Assembly (NCBI GenBank): GCA_963844055.1
Contig: CAWJMN010000001.1
Span: 1,364,001 to 1,428,000, forward strand
DNA: 64,000 nucleotides
DNA from: CAWJMN01 sp963844055
GTDB taxonomy: Bacteria > Planctomycetota > Planctomycetia > Pirellulales > Pirellulaceae
Direction: 5' to 3'
The first letter of the stretch is position 1, and the number at the start of each line of letters is the position of its first letter. Positions 25,776 to 34,841 of this stretch are shown here, one piece after another. Made by a program: the position numbers and the translations under genes. The notes beneath the pieces were generated by a model. It was given only the letters and a program-made list of their open reading frames with translations, did not search any database and was not told the origin of the DNA.

Positions 25776-28700
25776 CTAACTCTTCCGATTGGCCCAAGTG
25801 TCAATCTGCTTGCGGGCTTGTTTTTGGGTCAGTGGAACCGCAGGAATGACGCTGGCAAGGTGCTCGTCGCGATGATGTTCATGCTCAGGGCGAAGGGCAT
25901 GTTCTACCTCTTCTTCCAAGCCAACGATCCAGGCCGGCACATCCAGGCCAACGCCTGTGGGTTCATGGGTTAGCTGGTCGGTTTCGTCGATCAGCAATTG
26001 GAACTTGGGGCTGGTGCCGGTGTCGCGAATTTCATCAATGGATGGGCGAACGAGGGCCCGAATCCGATCGATGGAAAGTGGACGAATAAAGCGCTCGGCG
26101 AGGCGATCCGCGACGGTTGGCATTCGCATGGCGTACTTCTTTTGAAGGTCGGCCAGCTTGCGAAGGTATTCATCCGCCTCTTCCTGAATCCGCTCGGTCA
26201 GAGCTTTACGCCAAACACGTGCCGCTTCTTCCAGTCCATGGCGGACCAGGATCTCATGGGCCAGCACGACCGGCTTCAGATTCCAGCAAACACGATCGTA
26301 CCGAGTGCGAAGCCGCAGGAAGTCCAAAAGCATGTAAAGCAGTTCACCACGGTCGGACTGAGTGGTGGTGCTGTTGTAGTCGCGATACTCGCCGTAGTTC
26401 TCAACAATCGATTCTAGCGCCAGCCCCAGCATTTCCGCAGCGTCGGATAGCTTCAAATCCCCTTGCAACGCTTCCAGCAGTTTCTCGGGCGCTTCGTCGG
26501 AAGGATCTTGTTGCTGCGATGCCAGCCAGTCTGCCGTTCCTTGATGCAAGATCGCGCGAATGTTCGCCAGGTTCAAGAACCGCTGCGTGAAAACGTCGGC
26601 GCCAAACTGCTCAATGAAGGTGACCAGCTTCTTCCATTGGTTTTTGTCGTGAACGCGCTCCAGGACCGACAAACGCAGCGTACGGCTATGTGCCAACCAA
26701 CTGGTTAGCAGCGATTCCGTCAGTTGCTCAAGGCAAGCCACCAAGGGCTCGGCCTGTTTTTCTTCAGTCGTTTCTTTGCCAGGACGGGTCCACTGCTTGG
26801 ACGAAATTACTAGGCTCTCTACCAAGGCGCGATAGCCAATTTTGAAAAGCTCATCAAACTCGGTGATCGCTCCAGGGCCGACAGGATGGTCGCGCTCCAT
26901 TTGGCGAGCAACTTCCAGCAGTTCGCATGTTTCCACCCATAGGCCTAGCCGGGGGAACCAAGAGAGCAAATCTTGGATGGCGCGTTGGCGCGAACGAACC
27001 CGCACGATTTCTGCCGGATCGCCCCCCTTGGAAAGCGGAACGTACAACAGTGGGCGTTTGGCCAGTGAGCTCCACAGGTCTTCCCAGGCAGGGCGTACGG
27101 CCGCATCATCCCGCGCTAGTAATGCGGAAAAAAGCCGTACGGTGCAGCGGGCTTCTTCATCAAGGTCGCTGCCGTCGGCAAGTGATTCACCGGGATACAT
27201 GGCGGCACGGGCTGCACTGAGCAAGCGATGTGCGTCTGCCGTTTCCACGGTGGTGGTGACAATCCGCTCGAGGAGTGACTCCTTCGTCATGCGACGACGG
27301 TCATACTCGATCATCGAGTCATGGTCACCCGAAGGAAGCGGAATCGCAAAACCCTTTACCTCAGCCAGCAGTGCTAAAAGTCGCTCTTGGTTGTGCTGGG
27401 CTTGCTTGATCCAGCGGCCAATCACGGCGAGGCGACCACTTTGGGCAGCGGGGATGCTCTCTTGGCGAATTGAGTCGAGCGAACGGTTGACGGCTGCCAT
27501 CTTCCATAGACGGGCGACGGTCGCCAAAAACGCAAGGCGATCTGCCACACGCTTTGACTCGCTTAGCAGCATGTCATGGCTGTTGTCACTGGTTTCAAAG
27601 ATCGAACCTGAAATACCGTCGTCGGTGCTATCCTTGTAAACCATGTCCTCGTACGCGGACGAGAACTCATCGTCGCCGGACTCTTCTTCCAGTAGCGCGG
27701 GGCCACCTGTTGCCGATTTGCCAACTTGGAATCGGGGGACCTCCCAGAAGGTGTCTGCATTCGCTTCCAAGAAGTCGAGGAACTTACGGGCCAGGTCCCA
27801 AGCTTTGCGATGATCGGTGCCAATCTCGTGACCAATGCTGATGTCGCCAGCAACCGCCTGCGAGAACCAGCGAGTGGTCAAATCATGGAAGGAGCTATTG
27901 GCCCGTTCAAAGCCGATTTTGTCGGCTTGTCCTAGCCAGTGAATCAGCAACGCCATGGAGGCAATCAAGTCACCCCGCTCTAGCAGCGCTTCGATGACGA
28001 GGGCGTAGGCCTTCGGAGAGTCAAACATCTCGGCGTGGGGGGACCAAAATGCCACATCACCAGCCGCTGCGCCACCTTTGTGCCAAACGTTGAGCGCTTG
28101 GGCAACTCCTTCGGCCGCACGAAAGACCGCCATTGGGTCTACGGCTTCTACGGTGGAAACTTCGTGAGCCGCATAGCGATGCCACCAGTTGGCGGTTTCC
28201 TTGAATTGCCGCGAAACACGCCGAGAAAGCTCGGTATTATCGGTGGCGGCCGCTTCGCTCCAGACGCGTGAATAAAGTGCAAACAGTCGATCCATCAGCG
28301 CGACCAATTCGTCGGCGCGATGGTCTCTCACACTGTTTTCCATCGCAGGAAACAGGCTGAAGTTGGCATCAAAACCCAGGATGTTCCACGGGTCAATGAT
28401 TGCACCGCACTGAATCGCCCGGCGAATCAAGTCCATCACCTGCGGCAAGATTGCGGCCGCTTCATCGAGCTTGGATCGATCACAGGCCAGTTGCCCCGTG
28501 GTCAATAAGCAGTCGATTTGGCAGATCATCCGTGCCGAAGCACAAGGGACGACGTTCGCTTGGTCGGCGGCCGCATTGACGTTTCCCATACGGGCAAAAA
28601 TGCGGGCCAAGTGGACGTGCTCAAGCTGCGAAGCACGCTTGCGAGCTAGTTGGGCATTCAGGTGTTGCCGAGCACCACCAAAGGGTTGCCGTTTTTCGGC

Positions 28701-29750
28701 GGCTTCGGCCACCAAACGCTGGGCGTGAGCCCCCGTCGTCTTTTGGAAGAGACGATTGTAAAACTCATCGCGGTAACGGGCGATTTGAGGTAGCAACTTG
28801 GCCAGCGAAATCGAAGAATCGTACGTGCCAGGCCCTTCACCACTGATGCCCGAAGCCATCAGGATGGTACCTGCCAACACGGCGGCTGCCTCAAAGATAA
28901 GTTCCTCGCGCGGAATGTCGCTGGGGTCATCGAGGCGGCGCATTAATGCATCGAGCGTGACCTGCTGTACGACAAACCGGCGGTAGTGACCACGTTGATC
29001 GATCTGATGCGGGTCCCACTGGCCAAAGTGATAATTGGGCCGTTTGTTGGCGGGATGATCAAAATCGTATGCTCGGGGATCAATCGCGAGTTCTTGCAAA
29101 TTCTTGGGCTGAAACTGAGCCGCCTGCAAAAGGTCACCATCAGTTTCCTCAAGAAGCTTCAGCGCCAGTTCCACGACGGTTTTCTCGGGCCCGTACCCTA
29201 CGCCCGCCCCGCGGACATAGATCGGAAGGGGGCGAACAAACTCGTGCCGGTAGGGCTCAATCTTCTGAGATTCCAGGGCCGCAACCGGACGGTGGCCAAT
29301 GTAATCACTTAAGGCTTGAATCGCACCTTGCAGGATTCGCTCTTGGTCGGTCCAGGGAGCTCCCTGGCGAATCACCGCCTCAAAGACGCGGCCAATAAAG
29401 AAGGGACGCGACAGGGTTTCTGGCGTCTGGTGAAACAGGAGATCTTGGTGGTAGTTCAGGTAGCCCGGCAGCACTACGTCAAACACCAGTGGTATGACGC
29501 CACAGGCCTGTTCCGGATCGCGAAACGTCGCGGAAGACTCGGCCCGTTGGCCAATTTCCCCTAGCAGAAAATCACGCAGCCCAAGGTAGGTTGGCTTTGA
29601 CGAGTTAGGGTGCTGGTCGAGCCAGCCGTAGATCGAGTTGATGCCCGCTAGAAATAGGGGGTCTGCGGCGCCGGCCGAGAAGTTGATATAGCCGAGCACT
29701 TGCTCGACGGGCAAGCTGCTGCCCGGTGATTCAAGTTCTCGTTGTACCAT
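25776..29750 (-). CDS. Very large helical protein of unknown function, 1324 aa
   Basis: The start at 29750 has a GGAG site 9 nt upstream. I recognise no catalytic domain, no signal peptide and no membrane helix, so it is likely cytosolic. The chain is mostly amphipathic helices in a repeat-like arrangement reminiscent of TPR or HEAT solenoids (for example QLEHVHLARIFARMGNVNAAADQANVV and ERGDLIASMALLIHWLGQAD). A strongly acidic, probably flexible stretch occurs around residues 680-740 (EEESGDDEFSSAYED). It is divergent from the secreted beta-propeller gene and convergent with the macro-domain gene. Proteins of this kind seem confined to planctomycetes. A scaffold role is a guess. Confidence 0.75.
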   Translation of the reverse strand: MVQRELESPGSSLPVEQVLGYINFSAGAADPLFLAGINSIYGWLDQHPNSSKPTYLGLRDFLLGEIGQRAESSATFRDPEQACGVIPLVFDVVLPGYLNYHQDLLFHQTPETLSRPFFIGRVFEAVIRQGAPWTDQERILQGAIQALSDYIGHRPVAALESQKIEPYRHEFVRPLPIYVRGAGVGYGPEKTVVELALKLLEETDGDLLQAAQFQPKNLQELAIDPRAYDFDHPANKRPNYHFGQWDPHQIDQRGHYRRFVVQQVTLDALMRRLDDPSDIPREELIFEAAAVLAGTILMASGISGEGPGTYDSSISLAKLLPQIARYRDEFYNRLFQKTTGAHAQRLVAEAAEKRQPFGGARQHLNAQLARKRASQLEHVHLARIFARMGNVNAAADQANVVPCASARMICQIDCLLTTGQLACDRSKLDEAAAILPQVMDLIRRAIQCGAIIDPWNILGFDANFSLFPAMENSVRDHRADELVALMDRLFALYSRVWSEAAATDNTELSRRVSRQFKETANWWHRYAAHEVSTVEAVDPMAVFRAAEGVAQALNVWHKGGAAAGDVAFWSPHAEMFDSPKAYALVIEALLERGDLIASMALLIHWLGQADKIGFERANSSFHDLTTRWFSQAVAGDISIGHEIGTDHRKAWDLARKFLDFLEANADTFWEVPRFQVGKSATGGPALLEEESGDDEFSSAYEDMVYKDSTDDGISGSIFETSDNSHDMLLSESKRVADRLAFLATVARLWKMAAVNRSLDSIRQESIPAAQSGRLAVIGRWIKQAQHNQERLLALLAEVKGFAIPLPSGDHDSMIEYDRRRMTKESLLERIVTTTVETADAHRLLSAARAAMYPGESLADGSDLDEEARCTVRLFSALLARDDAAVRPAWEDLWSSLAKRPLLYVPLSKGGDPAEIVRVRSRQRAIQDLLSWFPRLGLWVETCELLEVARQMERDHPVGPGAITEFDELFKIGYRALVESLVISSKQWTRPGKETTEEKQAEPLVACLEQLTESLLTSWLAHSRTLRLSVLERVHDKNQWKKLVTFIEQFGADVFTQRFLNLANIRAILHQGTADWLASQQQDPSDEAPEKLLEALQGDLKLSDAAEMLGLALESIVENYGEYRDYNSTTTQSDRGELLYMLLDFLRLRTRYDRVCWNLKPVVLAHEILVRHGLEEAARVWRKALTERIQEEADEYLRKLADLQKKYAMRMPTVADRLAERFIRPLSIDRIRALVRPSIDEIRDTGTSPKFQLLIDETDQLTHEPTGVGLDVPAWIVGLEEEVEHALRPEHEHHRDEHLASVIPAVPLTQKQARKQIDTWANRKS

Positions 29751-30147
29751 CGGCCGTCACTCCAGCTACCACAAATGGCTGCCAGGGGGCATTTAAGTCC
29801 CCAAGAGTTTGTCTCCAAACGACTTATCGTAGGAAACGGGGTGGCACTTGGTCTAGCGGGCCAGCGGTTGCCTCGCCCAGTTTCTCGTTTTTGCCATGGA
29901 TTTTCGACAGTTTTTATTTGCCGCCAATTCTATAACCTATTGTTTTTAAAGACCTTAAGGTGGATTGGCGGGTATTTTGGAATTCTCCGCTCCATCCGGA
30001 AGGTCGGGTAGTTTAGGAATTCTGCTCGGTTTGCGCCCTTCACGGTGGTTGAAAAAGGTGCAAGTCGGCGGATCGGCATGTATGATAGATCGGTTGAATT
30101 CTATTTCGCGCCGAAAATAGTTTTGCACACTGGGAAGCGTCTTTCGT
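29751..30147. other. Divergent intergenic region, 397 bp
   Basis: AT-rich spacer between the 1324-residue protein and the beta-propeller protein. A good -10-like TATGAT lies at 30081-30086, 62 nt before the rightward ATG, but no matching -35 stands at the right distance (TTGAAA at 30049 is 26 nt away). No gene or known RNA is visible. Confidence 0.35.
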
Positions 30148-31701
30148 ATGCGCCAAGCCATTGGACTTTTTGTTGTTTTAATTCTGGGTTTGCCCCTGTC
30201 GCTATCGGCCCAGGTGTCGCAGCGTGGTCTCCTTTCGCAGGAGTCGCTGTCGCGCTATGGCCTCGAAAAGATGTGGCAAACGCAGGTTGATTTTGACACT
30301 TCGCGTGGCCGGGTCGTCGATGTGACGATGCAGGTTTCGCTTGAACGTGGTTACACGTTGTTCGAAATCGTCGATCAAGGACGACGCATCCTGTTCACCC
30401 AGCATGATCGCAATGCCTTCAATGAAGAGATTGGGATCGAAGGGGCAGAAGCCAAGGCCAACGAGGCCATTGCAAAGATCAAAGCGAAGCTAAAAGAAGC
30501 TGGCAAGCCAGAAACCGATGCACCTAGCGTCGTGCGTCGCCTCATCCCACGCGTTCGACTTTACGCCACCAGCGAGCGTGGAACGGTCCATGCCATCGAT
30601 GGTGAAACGGGACGAACCGTTTGGTCGACTTCCGTCGGACGTCCCCTTTTGCCAACTTCGTCGGCCGCTGCCAATGATGACTTTGTAGCGGTATGCAACG
30701 GCAGCCGACTCTTTATCTTAGACAGCGAAACGGGCTCCATCACGAATGAACGTCGTGTGGTGGGTGCTCCTTCAACAGGTCCAGCCGTTTCGGAAGATTC
30801 GGTATTTGTTCCAATGATCAGCGGGGCTGTTGAGCGTTATGTGCTTGATGAGCCAACTCGCCCTCCGTTTATCTTTCGCTCGTATGGTCGTCCATCGGCC
30901 CAACCGGTGGTTTCAGAAAATAGCGTTACCTGGCCCACCGAGAGCGGAAATCTCTATGTTGGTGCGGCTCAAGAAGGTGGGATGCGATATCGTATCCAGG
31001 CCAAAGATGCCATTACTTCGTCGCCCGTTTTCATCAACGAAAAGCTTCTGTTTTGCTCGCACGATGGTTACATCTACTGCGTTTCCGAGCAACGTGGCAA
31101 CATCCTATGGCGGTTTACCACCGGTGAACCGATCAGCCGTTCACCGCTCGTAATTGGCGATAAGGTGTTGGCGATTACCGATGTTGGTGGCCTGTATTGC
31201 CTATCGCTAGAAGATGGCACAGAGCAATGGGTCTCGTCGGGAGTTCGTGGATTCCTGTCGGGTAACACCGACCGTGTTTACTGCTATGACCGCACCGGTA
31301 ACCTGCAAATCATCAAGACGCAAACCGGCAATCGGATGGGAATGCTCACGACGGTTGGCTTGGACGTTCATGTTCAAAACAACCTGACTGATCGATTGAT
31401 CCTGGGAAATAGCAACGGGGTTTTGCAGTGCGTTCGTGAAGTTGGCCAGCATTGGCCTGCTTACCGCGATCCAACGGGAAATGCTCCTGCCGAGAAAAAG
31501 CCGCCTAAAAAAGCAGCGAAGCCTGCTCCTGCTGCCGAAGAACCAGCCGGCGATGCAGTCGATCCTTTTGGTGGTGATGCACCCAAGGCAAAGCCTGCCG
31601 AAGCTGCGGAGGCCGACCCATTTGGTGATGGTGCTGCTAAGGGGGAAGCGATGCCTGCTAAAGAAGACGGGGCAGCGGCAGCGGAAGATCCTTTCAAGTA
31701 G
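30148..31701 (+). CDS. Secreted PQQ-like beta-propeller protein
   Basis: A 517-residue exported protein. A signal peptide covers residues 1-21 (GLFVVLILGLPLSLSAQ). After a helical segment, at least six propeller blades follow with the typical W-ended or G-x-x-x-A/V-x-D pattern: YATSERGTVHAIDGETGRTVW, FILDSETGSI, NLYVGAAQEG, CSHDGYIYCVSEQRGNILW, LYCLSLEDGTEQW and VYCYDRTGNLQI. These blades act as binding platforms and no quinone site is visible. The last 65 residues are low complexity Ala/Pro/Lys with three DPFG/DPFK motifs. It is monocistronic, with an intrinsic terminator 28 nt after the stop. It may work at the outer membrane or in cell-surface assembly, which is inference. Confidence 0.8.
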   Translation: MRQAIGLFVVLILGLPLSLSAQVSQRGLLSQESLSRYGLEKMWQTQVDFDTSRGRVVDVTMQVSLERGYTLFEIVDQGRRILFTQHDRNAFNEEIGIEGAEAKANEAIAKIKAKLKEAGKPETDAPSVVRRLIPRVRLYATSERGTVHAIDGETGRTVWSTSVGRPLLPTSSAAANDDFVAVCNGSRLFILDSETGSITNERRVVGAPSTGPAVSEDSVFVPMISGAVERYVLDEPTRPPFIFRSYGRPSAQPVVSENSVTWPTESGNLYVGAAQEGGMRYRIQAKDAITSSPVFINEKLLFCSHDGYIYCVSEQRGNILWRFTTGEPISRSPLVIGDKVLAITDVGGLYCLSLEDGTEQWVSSGVRGFLSGNTDRVYCYDRTGNLQIIKTQTGNRMGMLTTVGLDVHVQNNLTDRLILGNSNGVLQCVREVGQHWPAYRDPTGNAPAEKKPPKKAAKPAPAAEEPAGDAVDPFGGDAPKAKPAEAAEADPFGDGAAKGEAMPAKEDGAAAAEDPFK

Positions 31702-31729
31702 TATCGGACGGCCGATAAACTAAAACTTC

Positions 31730-31763
31730 AAGGCCTAGGCACTCAAATGCCTGGGCCTTTTTT
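31730..31763 (+). terminator. Intrinsic terminator after the beta-propeller gene
   Basis: 12-nt arms AAGGCCTAGGCA / TGCCTGGGCCTT around a 6-nt loop (one G-U pair), followed by six T's. It starts 28 nt past the stop codon. Confidence 0.85.
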
Positions 31764-31946
31764 GTTGCGCCGGCGGCAGCCAGGCAGTTCCCCTCTTTCG
31801 CCACGACGGTCAGCTTTCCTGCTTGCAATCATCTGCAGAAGCGGTGATATTCTCAGCTAGTTGCTGATGGTGACGGTCGATTGCGGCCAACCTCTCTCCC
31901 TTTCTACTGCTGGACAACACTCGCAATTCATAAGGCATTCATTCGC

Positions 31947-32985
31947 ATGTCCAATATCTCATCCGCTTCGATGCAGTCGTCCTCAATCTCTCGTCGCGAT
32001 GCTTTGGCAATTTCGGCCAGCCTAGCGGCCGCTGGGCTGATTAGTGGCGGAAGTGCCCTGACAAGTTCGGCCGTTGCCGCAGACGATGCCACGGCAGCCA
32101 CCATGCCCATCATCGACTGCCATCAGCATCTGTGGGATCTGACGAAGTTTGAGCTCAGCGTGGCTCAAGCCAGGCTCGCCGATTGGCAAAAGCTTTCTGC
32201 CGATCAACTATGTCGCCGCAGCGCACGGCCTAGGGATTGAGCAAGCAATCTATATGGAGGTCGACGTTGTTGCGAAGATGCAGCAGGCCGAAGCAGAATC
32301 GCTGATTGAACTTTGCAAGAGTGGAAAAACCGTCACCAAGTCGGCTGTCATCTCGGGACGTCCCGGTTCGCCCGCGTTTGAAAAGTACATCCGCCAATTT
32401 GCTGATGAGCCGGTCATCAAAGGGGTGCGTCAAGTTCTCCATTCGGAGGCCACGCCTGCCGGTACGTGCCTTGAGGAACAGTTTGTGAAAAGCATCAAGC
32501 TCTTGGGCGAGCTAGGCAAGAGTTTTGACCTTTGCATGCGGCCGACAGAACTCGCGGATGCTGGCAAGCTGGTCGCGCAGTGCCCCGATACTCGCTTCAT
32601 TCTGGACCATTGCGGCAACGGCGATGTGCAGGCCTTCCTTCCCGAAGCGCGTCGGACCGAAAAGCCTTCGCATGAAGTCGACCAATGGAAGAAAGATATT
32701 GATGCACTTGCCAAGCTTCCGAACTTGATTTGCAAGATTAGCGGTGTAATCGCCCGCGTACCCAAGGAGTGGGGAACCGCCGATCTGGCGCCAATTATTA
32801 ACCATTGCATGGACTCTTTTGGCCCGGACCGTGTGATTTTTGGCAGCGACTGGCCAGTCTGTTTGCTGGGTGCCTCCTATCGCCAATGGGTGACGACGCT
32901 CAAGGAGCTGATCGCCAATCGCCCAGTTGGAGATCAAAAGAAGCTGCTCAGCGAAAACGCCCGTAAGTTCTATAAGCTGGCCTAA
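31947..32985 (+). pseudogene. Tat-exported amidohydrolase-2 family gene broken by a +1 frameshift
   Basis: The first part starts at the ATG at 31947 and gives a Tat signal (SRRDALAISASLAAAGLI, residues 15-32) and the metal-binding start of an amidohydrolase (MPIIDCHQHLWDL). After FELS the frame runs off and stops at 32240. The rest is intact one base later: WLKPGSPIGKSFLPINYVAA up to a normal end (VIFGSDWPVCLL with the family aspartate, then ENARKFYKLA at 32985). Removing one G near 32160 (AGCGTGG to AGCTGG) restores one chain of about 345 residues, the usual length. The family hydrolyses lactones or decarboxylates cyclic acids. Cause unresolved: real mutation or sequence error. Confidence 0.8.
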
Positions 32986-33262
32986 TTGGGGCGTTTTGCT
33001 TAGTGGGATTTAGCAGGGCTGCGGTGTTGCAATCGCGAAAGATTGCCAAGGTTCACAGCCCTCAAAAGGGGTGGCTGGAAAAACTTCGTGAGTTTTTCCT
33101 GGCGCTGCCACTTGCCAGGGGATCGGGCGGTTGCAATCGGCGACGGGTCTGGTACTCTCTTGGTTCTCGGTGCTACAGGTTTCCTGCCCGCGAAATGTTT
33201 CGCTGCCCGAGCAGAATGACGGACATACTCAACTGTGGTTTCGTGAGAGGGAGAGAAGATTT

Positions 33263-33757
33263 ATGTCGATGTTTATCGGCGAGGGCTTGGTTGGCGAAGG
33301 TAATGAAATTGCTCACATCGACTTGCTGATCGGCAGCAAGGACGGTCCAGTTGGCAACGCGTTTGCCAATGCTTTGGCACGTCAAAGCGAAGGTCACACC
33401 AACCTGCTCGCAGTCGTTACGCCGAACTTGGCTGTAAAGCCAGCAACCGTAATGATCACCAAGGTAACGATCAAGGGCATGAAGCAAGCTGTACAGATGT
33501 TTGGCCCTGCCCAAGCTGCTGTCGCTAAGGCTGTTGCTGACTCGGTAGAAGCTGGCGTTATCGCTAAGAATCAAGCCGAAGACCTTGTCATCGTTTGCGG
33601 CGTGTTCATTCACCCAGCCGCTGCCGACGACAAGAAGATCTATCAATACAACTACGAAGCCACCAAGCTCGCCATCTCGTCTGCAATGACTGGCAAGCCA
33701 ACCGTAGAAGAAATGCTCAAGGGCAAGGATCAAGTTCATCCTTTCCGTGGCTTCTAA
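33263..33757 (+). CDS. fae: Formaldehyde-activating enzyme (tetrahydromethanopterin-dependent)
   Basis: Condenses formaldehyde with tetrahydromethanopterin to methylene-H4MPT, the entry step of the H4MPT-linked C1 pathway, in the cytosol. The 164-residue chain matches the family length from the ATG at 33263, chosen for its GAGAGGGAGA site. The upstream in-frame extension lacks one. GEGNEIAHIDLLIGSKDGPVG holds the catalytic histidine (H18, equivalent to H17 in the methylotroph enzyme). TPNLAVKPATVMITKVTIK and MFGPAQAAVAKAV follow, then DLVIVCGVFIHPAA. It is 147 nt upstream of mtd, with a terminator between. Planctomycetes are known to carry these C1 genes without being classical methylotrophs. 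Confidence 0.95.
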   Translation: MSMFIGEGLVGEGNEIAHIDLLIGSKDGPVGNAFANALARQSEGHTNLLAVVTPNLAVKPATVMITKVTIKGMKQAVQMFGPAQAAVAKAVADSVEAGVIAKNQAEDLVIVCGVFIHPAAADDKKIYQYNYEATKLAISSAMTGKPTVEEMLKGKDQVHPFRGF

Positions 33758-33806
33758 TTGATTCTGTTCAATTAGACGACTCGTTCGTCTGTGACACGAT
33801 TCATCT

Positions 33807-33842
33807 AGCCCATTATGGCCTTTGTGCCATGGTGGGCTTTTT
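33807..33842 (+). terminator. Intrinsic terminator between fae and mtd
   Basis: 12-bp stem AGCCCATTATGG / CCATGGTGGGCT, with two G-U pairs, an 8-nt loop and five T's. It is 49 nt past the fae stop and 62 nt before the mtd ATG. It would leave fae as a strong separate transcript with reduced read-through into mtd. Confidence 0.75.
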
Positions 33843-33904
33843 CATGCGATGATCGTATCCCCTCACTGATTTTCACGCATTGCCTTAAAGAAGGAATACG
33901 CGTC

Positions 33905-34774
33905 ATGGCCAAGCCCAAAATCCTGATGCAACTTGATCCCGATGCCCACGCCAGCATGTTCGACGCCGTTGTTGCCGTCGATTCTGGGGTCGATCATTTG
34001 CTGCAATACCATTCGGTAGAGCCAACTGCCGTCGAAGGATTGGTGCATGGTGCCATGTTCACTCGTGGCGTTCCCGATCTCGCTTCAACGGCGATTTTCA
34101 TTGGCGGCAGCAACGTCGCCGCCGGCGAAGAACTGCTAAAGCAAGTCAAACGCTGCTTCTTTGGGCCGATGCGTGTAAGTGTTTTGCTTGATGCCAACGG
34201 AGCCAACACCACGGCCGTCGCAGCAGTTTTGGCCGCCGTCAAGCATGTTCCCGCAGCGGGTGCCACCGCTACGATCTTGGCCGGAACGGGGCCCGTGGGC
34301 CAACGAGCCGCTCGCTTGTTGGCAGGCCTAGGTGCGACGGTTCGAGTTGCCTCGCGCACGCTCGAAAAAGCGACGGCCGCTTGTGATGCCATCCGCCAGC
34401 GTTTGCCTAACGCTCAGCTGGTTCCGGTAAAAACTTCCGACGATGCCGAAACGGCGACAGCCATCGACGGAGCGCAGATCATCATTGCCGCCGGTGCGGC
34501 CAAGGTGCAACTCCTTCCGCTGAGCATTCGCAAGGCGGCAAAATCGCTGAAGGTGGCTATCGACCTCAATGCCGTGCCGCCGCTGGGGATCGAAGGGATT
34601 GAAGTGATGGACAAAGCGGTCGAAAAAGATGGCGTCGTTTGCTACGGCGCCATCGGCGTTGGTGGCACCAAGATGAAGATCCACAAGGCCGCCATTGCCA
34701 AGCTCTTCACCGCCAACAATCTAGTACTCGATGCCGAAGAAGTCTTGGCCATTGGGCAAGAACTGACGGCGTAG
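33905..34774 (+). CDS. mtdB: Methylene-tetrahydromethanopterin dehydrogenase (NAD(P))
   Basis: Oxidises methylene-H4MPT to methenyl-H4MPT with NAD(P), the step after Fae. The 289-residue chain starts at the ATG at 33905 (AAGGA site 9 nt upstream). It has the characteristic N-terminal VDHLLQYHSVEPTAVEGLVHGAMFTRG segment, the GSNVAAGEELL region, the Rossmann ILAGTGPVGQRAARLLAGLG, and a C-terminal GAIGVGGTKMKIHKAAI. MtdB and MtdC are close relatives, so the symbol is the likely one rather than certain. Other pathway genes (mch, fhcABCD, mptN) are not in this window, so the pathway must be completed elsewhere. Confidence 0.85.
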   Translation: MAKPKILMQLDPDAHASMFDAVVAVDSGVDHLLQYHSVEPTAVEGLVHGAMFTRGVPDLASTAIFIGGSNVAAGEELLKQVKRCFFGPMRVSVLLDANGANTTAVAAVLAAVKHVPAAGATATILAGTGPVGQRAARLLAGLGATVRVASRTLEKATAACDAIRQRLPNAQLVPVKTSDDAETATAIDGAQIIIAAGAAKVQLLPLSIRKAAKSLKVAIDLNAVPPLGIEGIEVMDKAVEKDGVVCYGAIGVGGTKMKIHKAAIAKLFTANNLVLDAEEVLAIGQELTA

Positions 34775-34841
34775 GCAATAGGGCCGAAAGTTTCAGAGCC
34801 GGAAGCGTTAGCGACGGCCATCCCTCCGAAACAATAGACTC

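Noticed and set aside
25277..29750. Macro-domain protein plus 1324-residue protein as a defence or toxin-antitoxin module
   Set aside because: The two genes are convergent, there is no ADP-ribosyltransferase or nuclease domain, and no mobile element signs surround them.
33077..33099. Hairpin GGAAAAACT / AGTTTTTCC after the amidohydrolase as an intrinsic terminator
   Set aside because: The T's are part of the stem rather than following it, and the stem is AT-rich, so termination would be weak.
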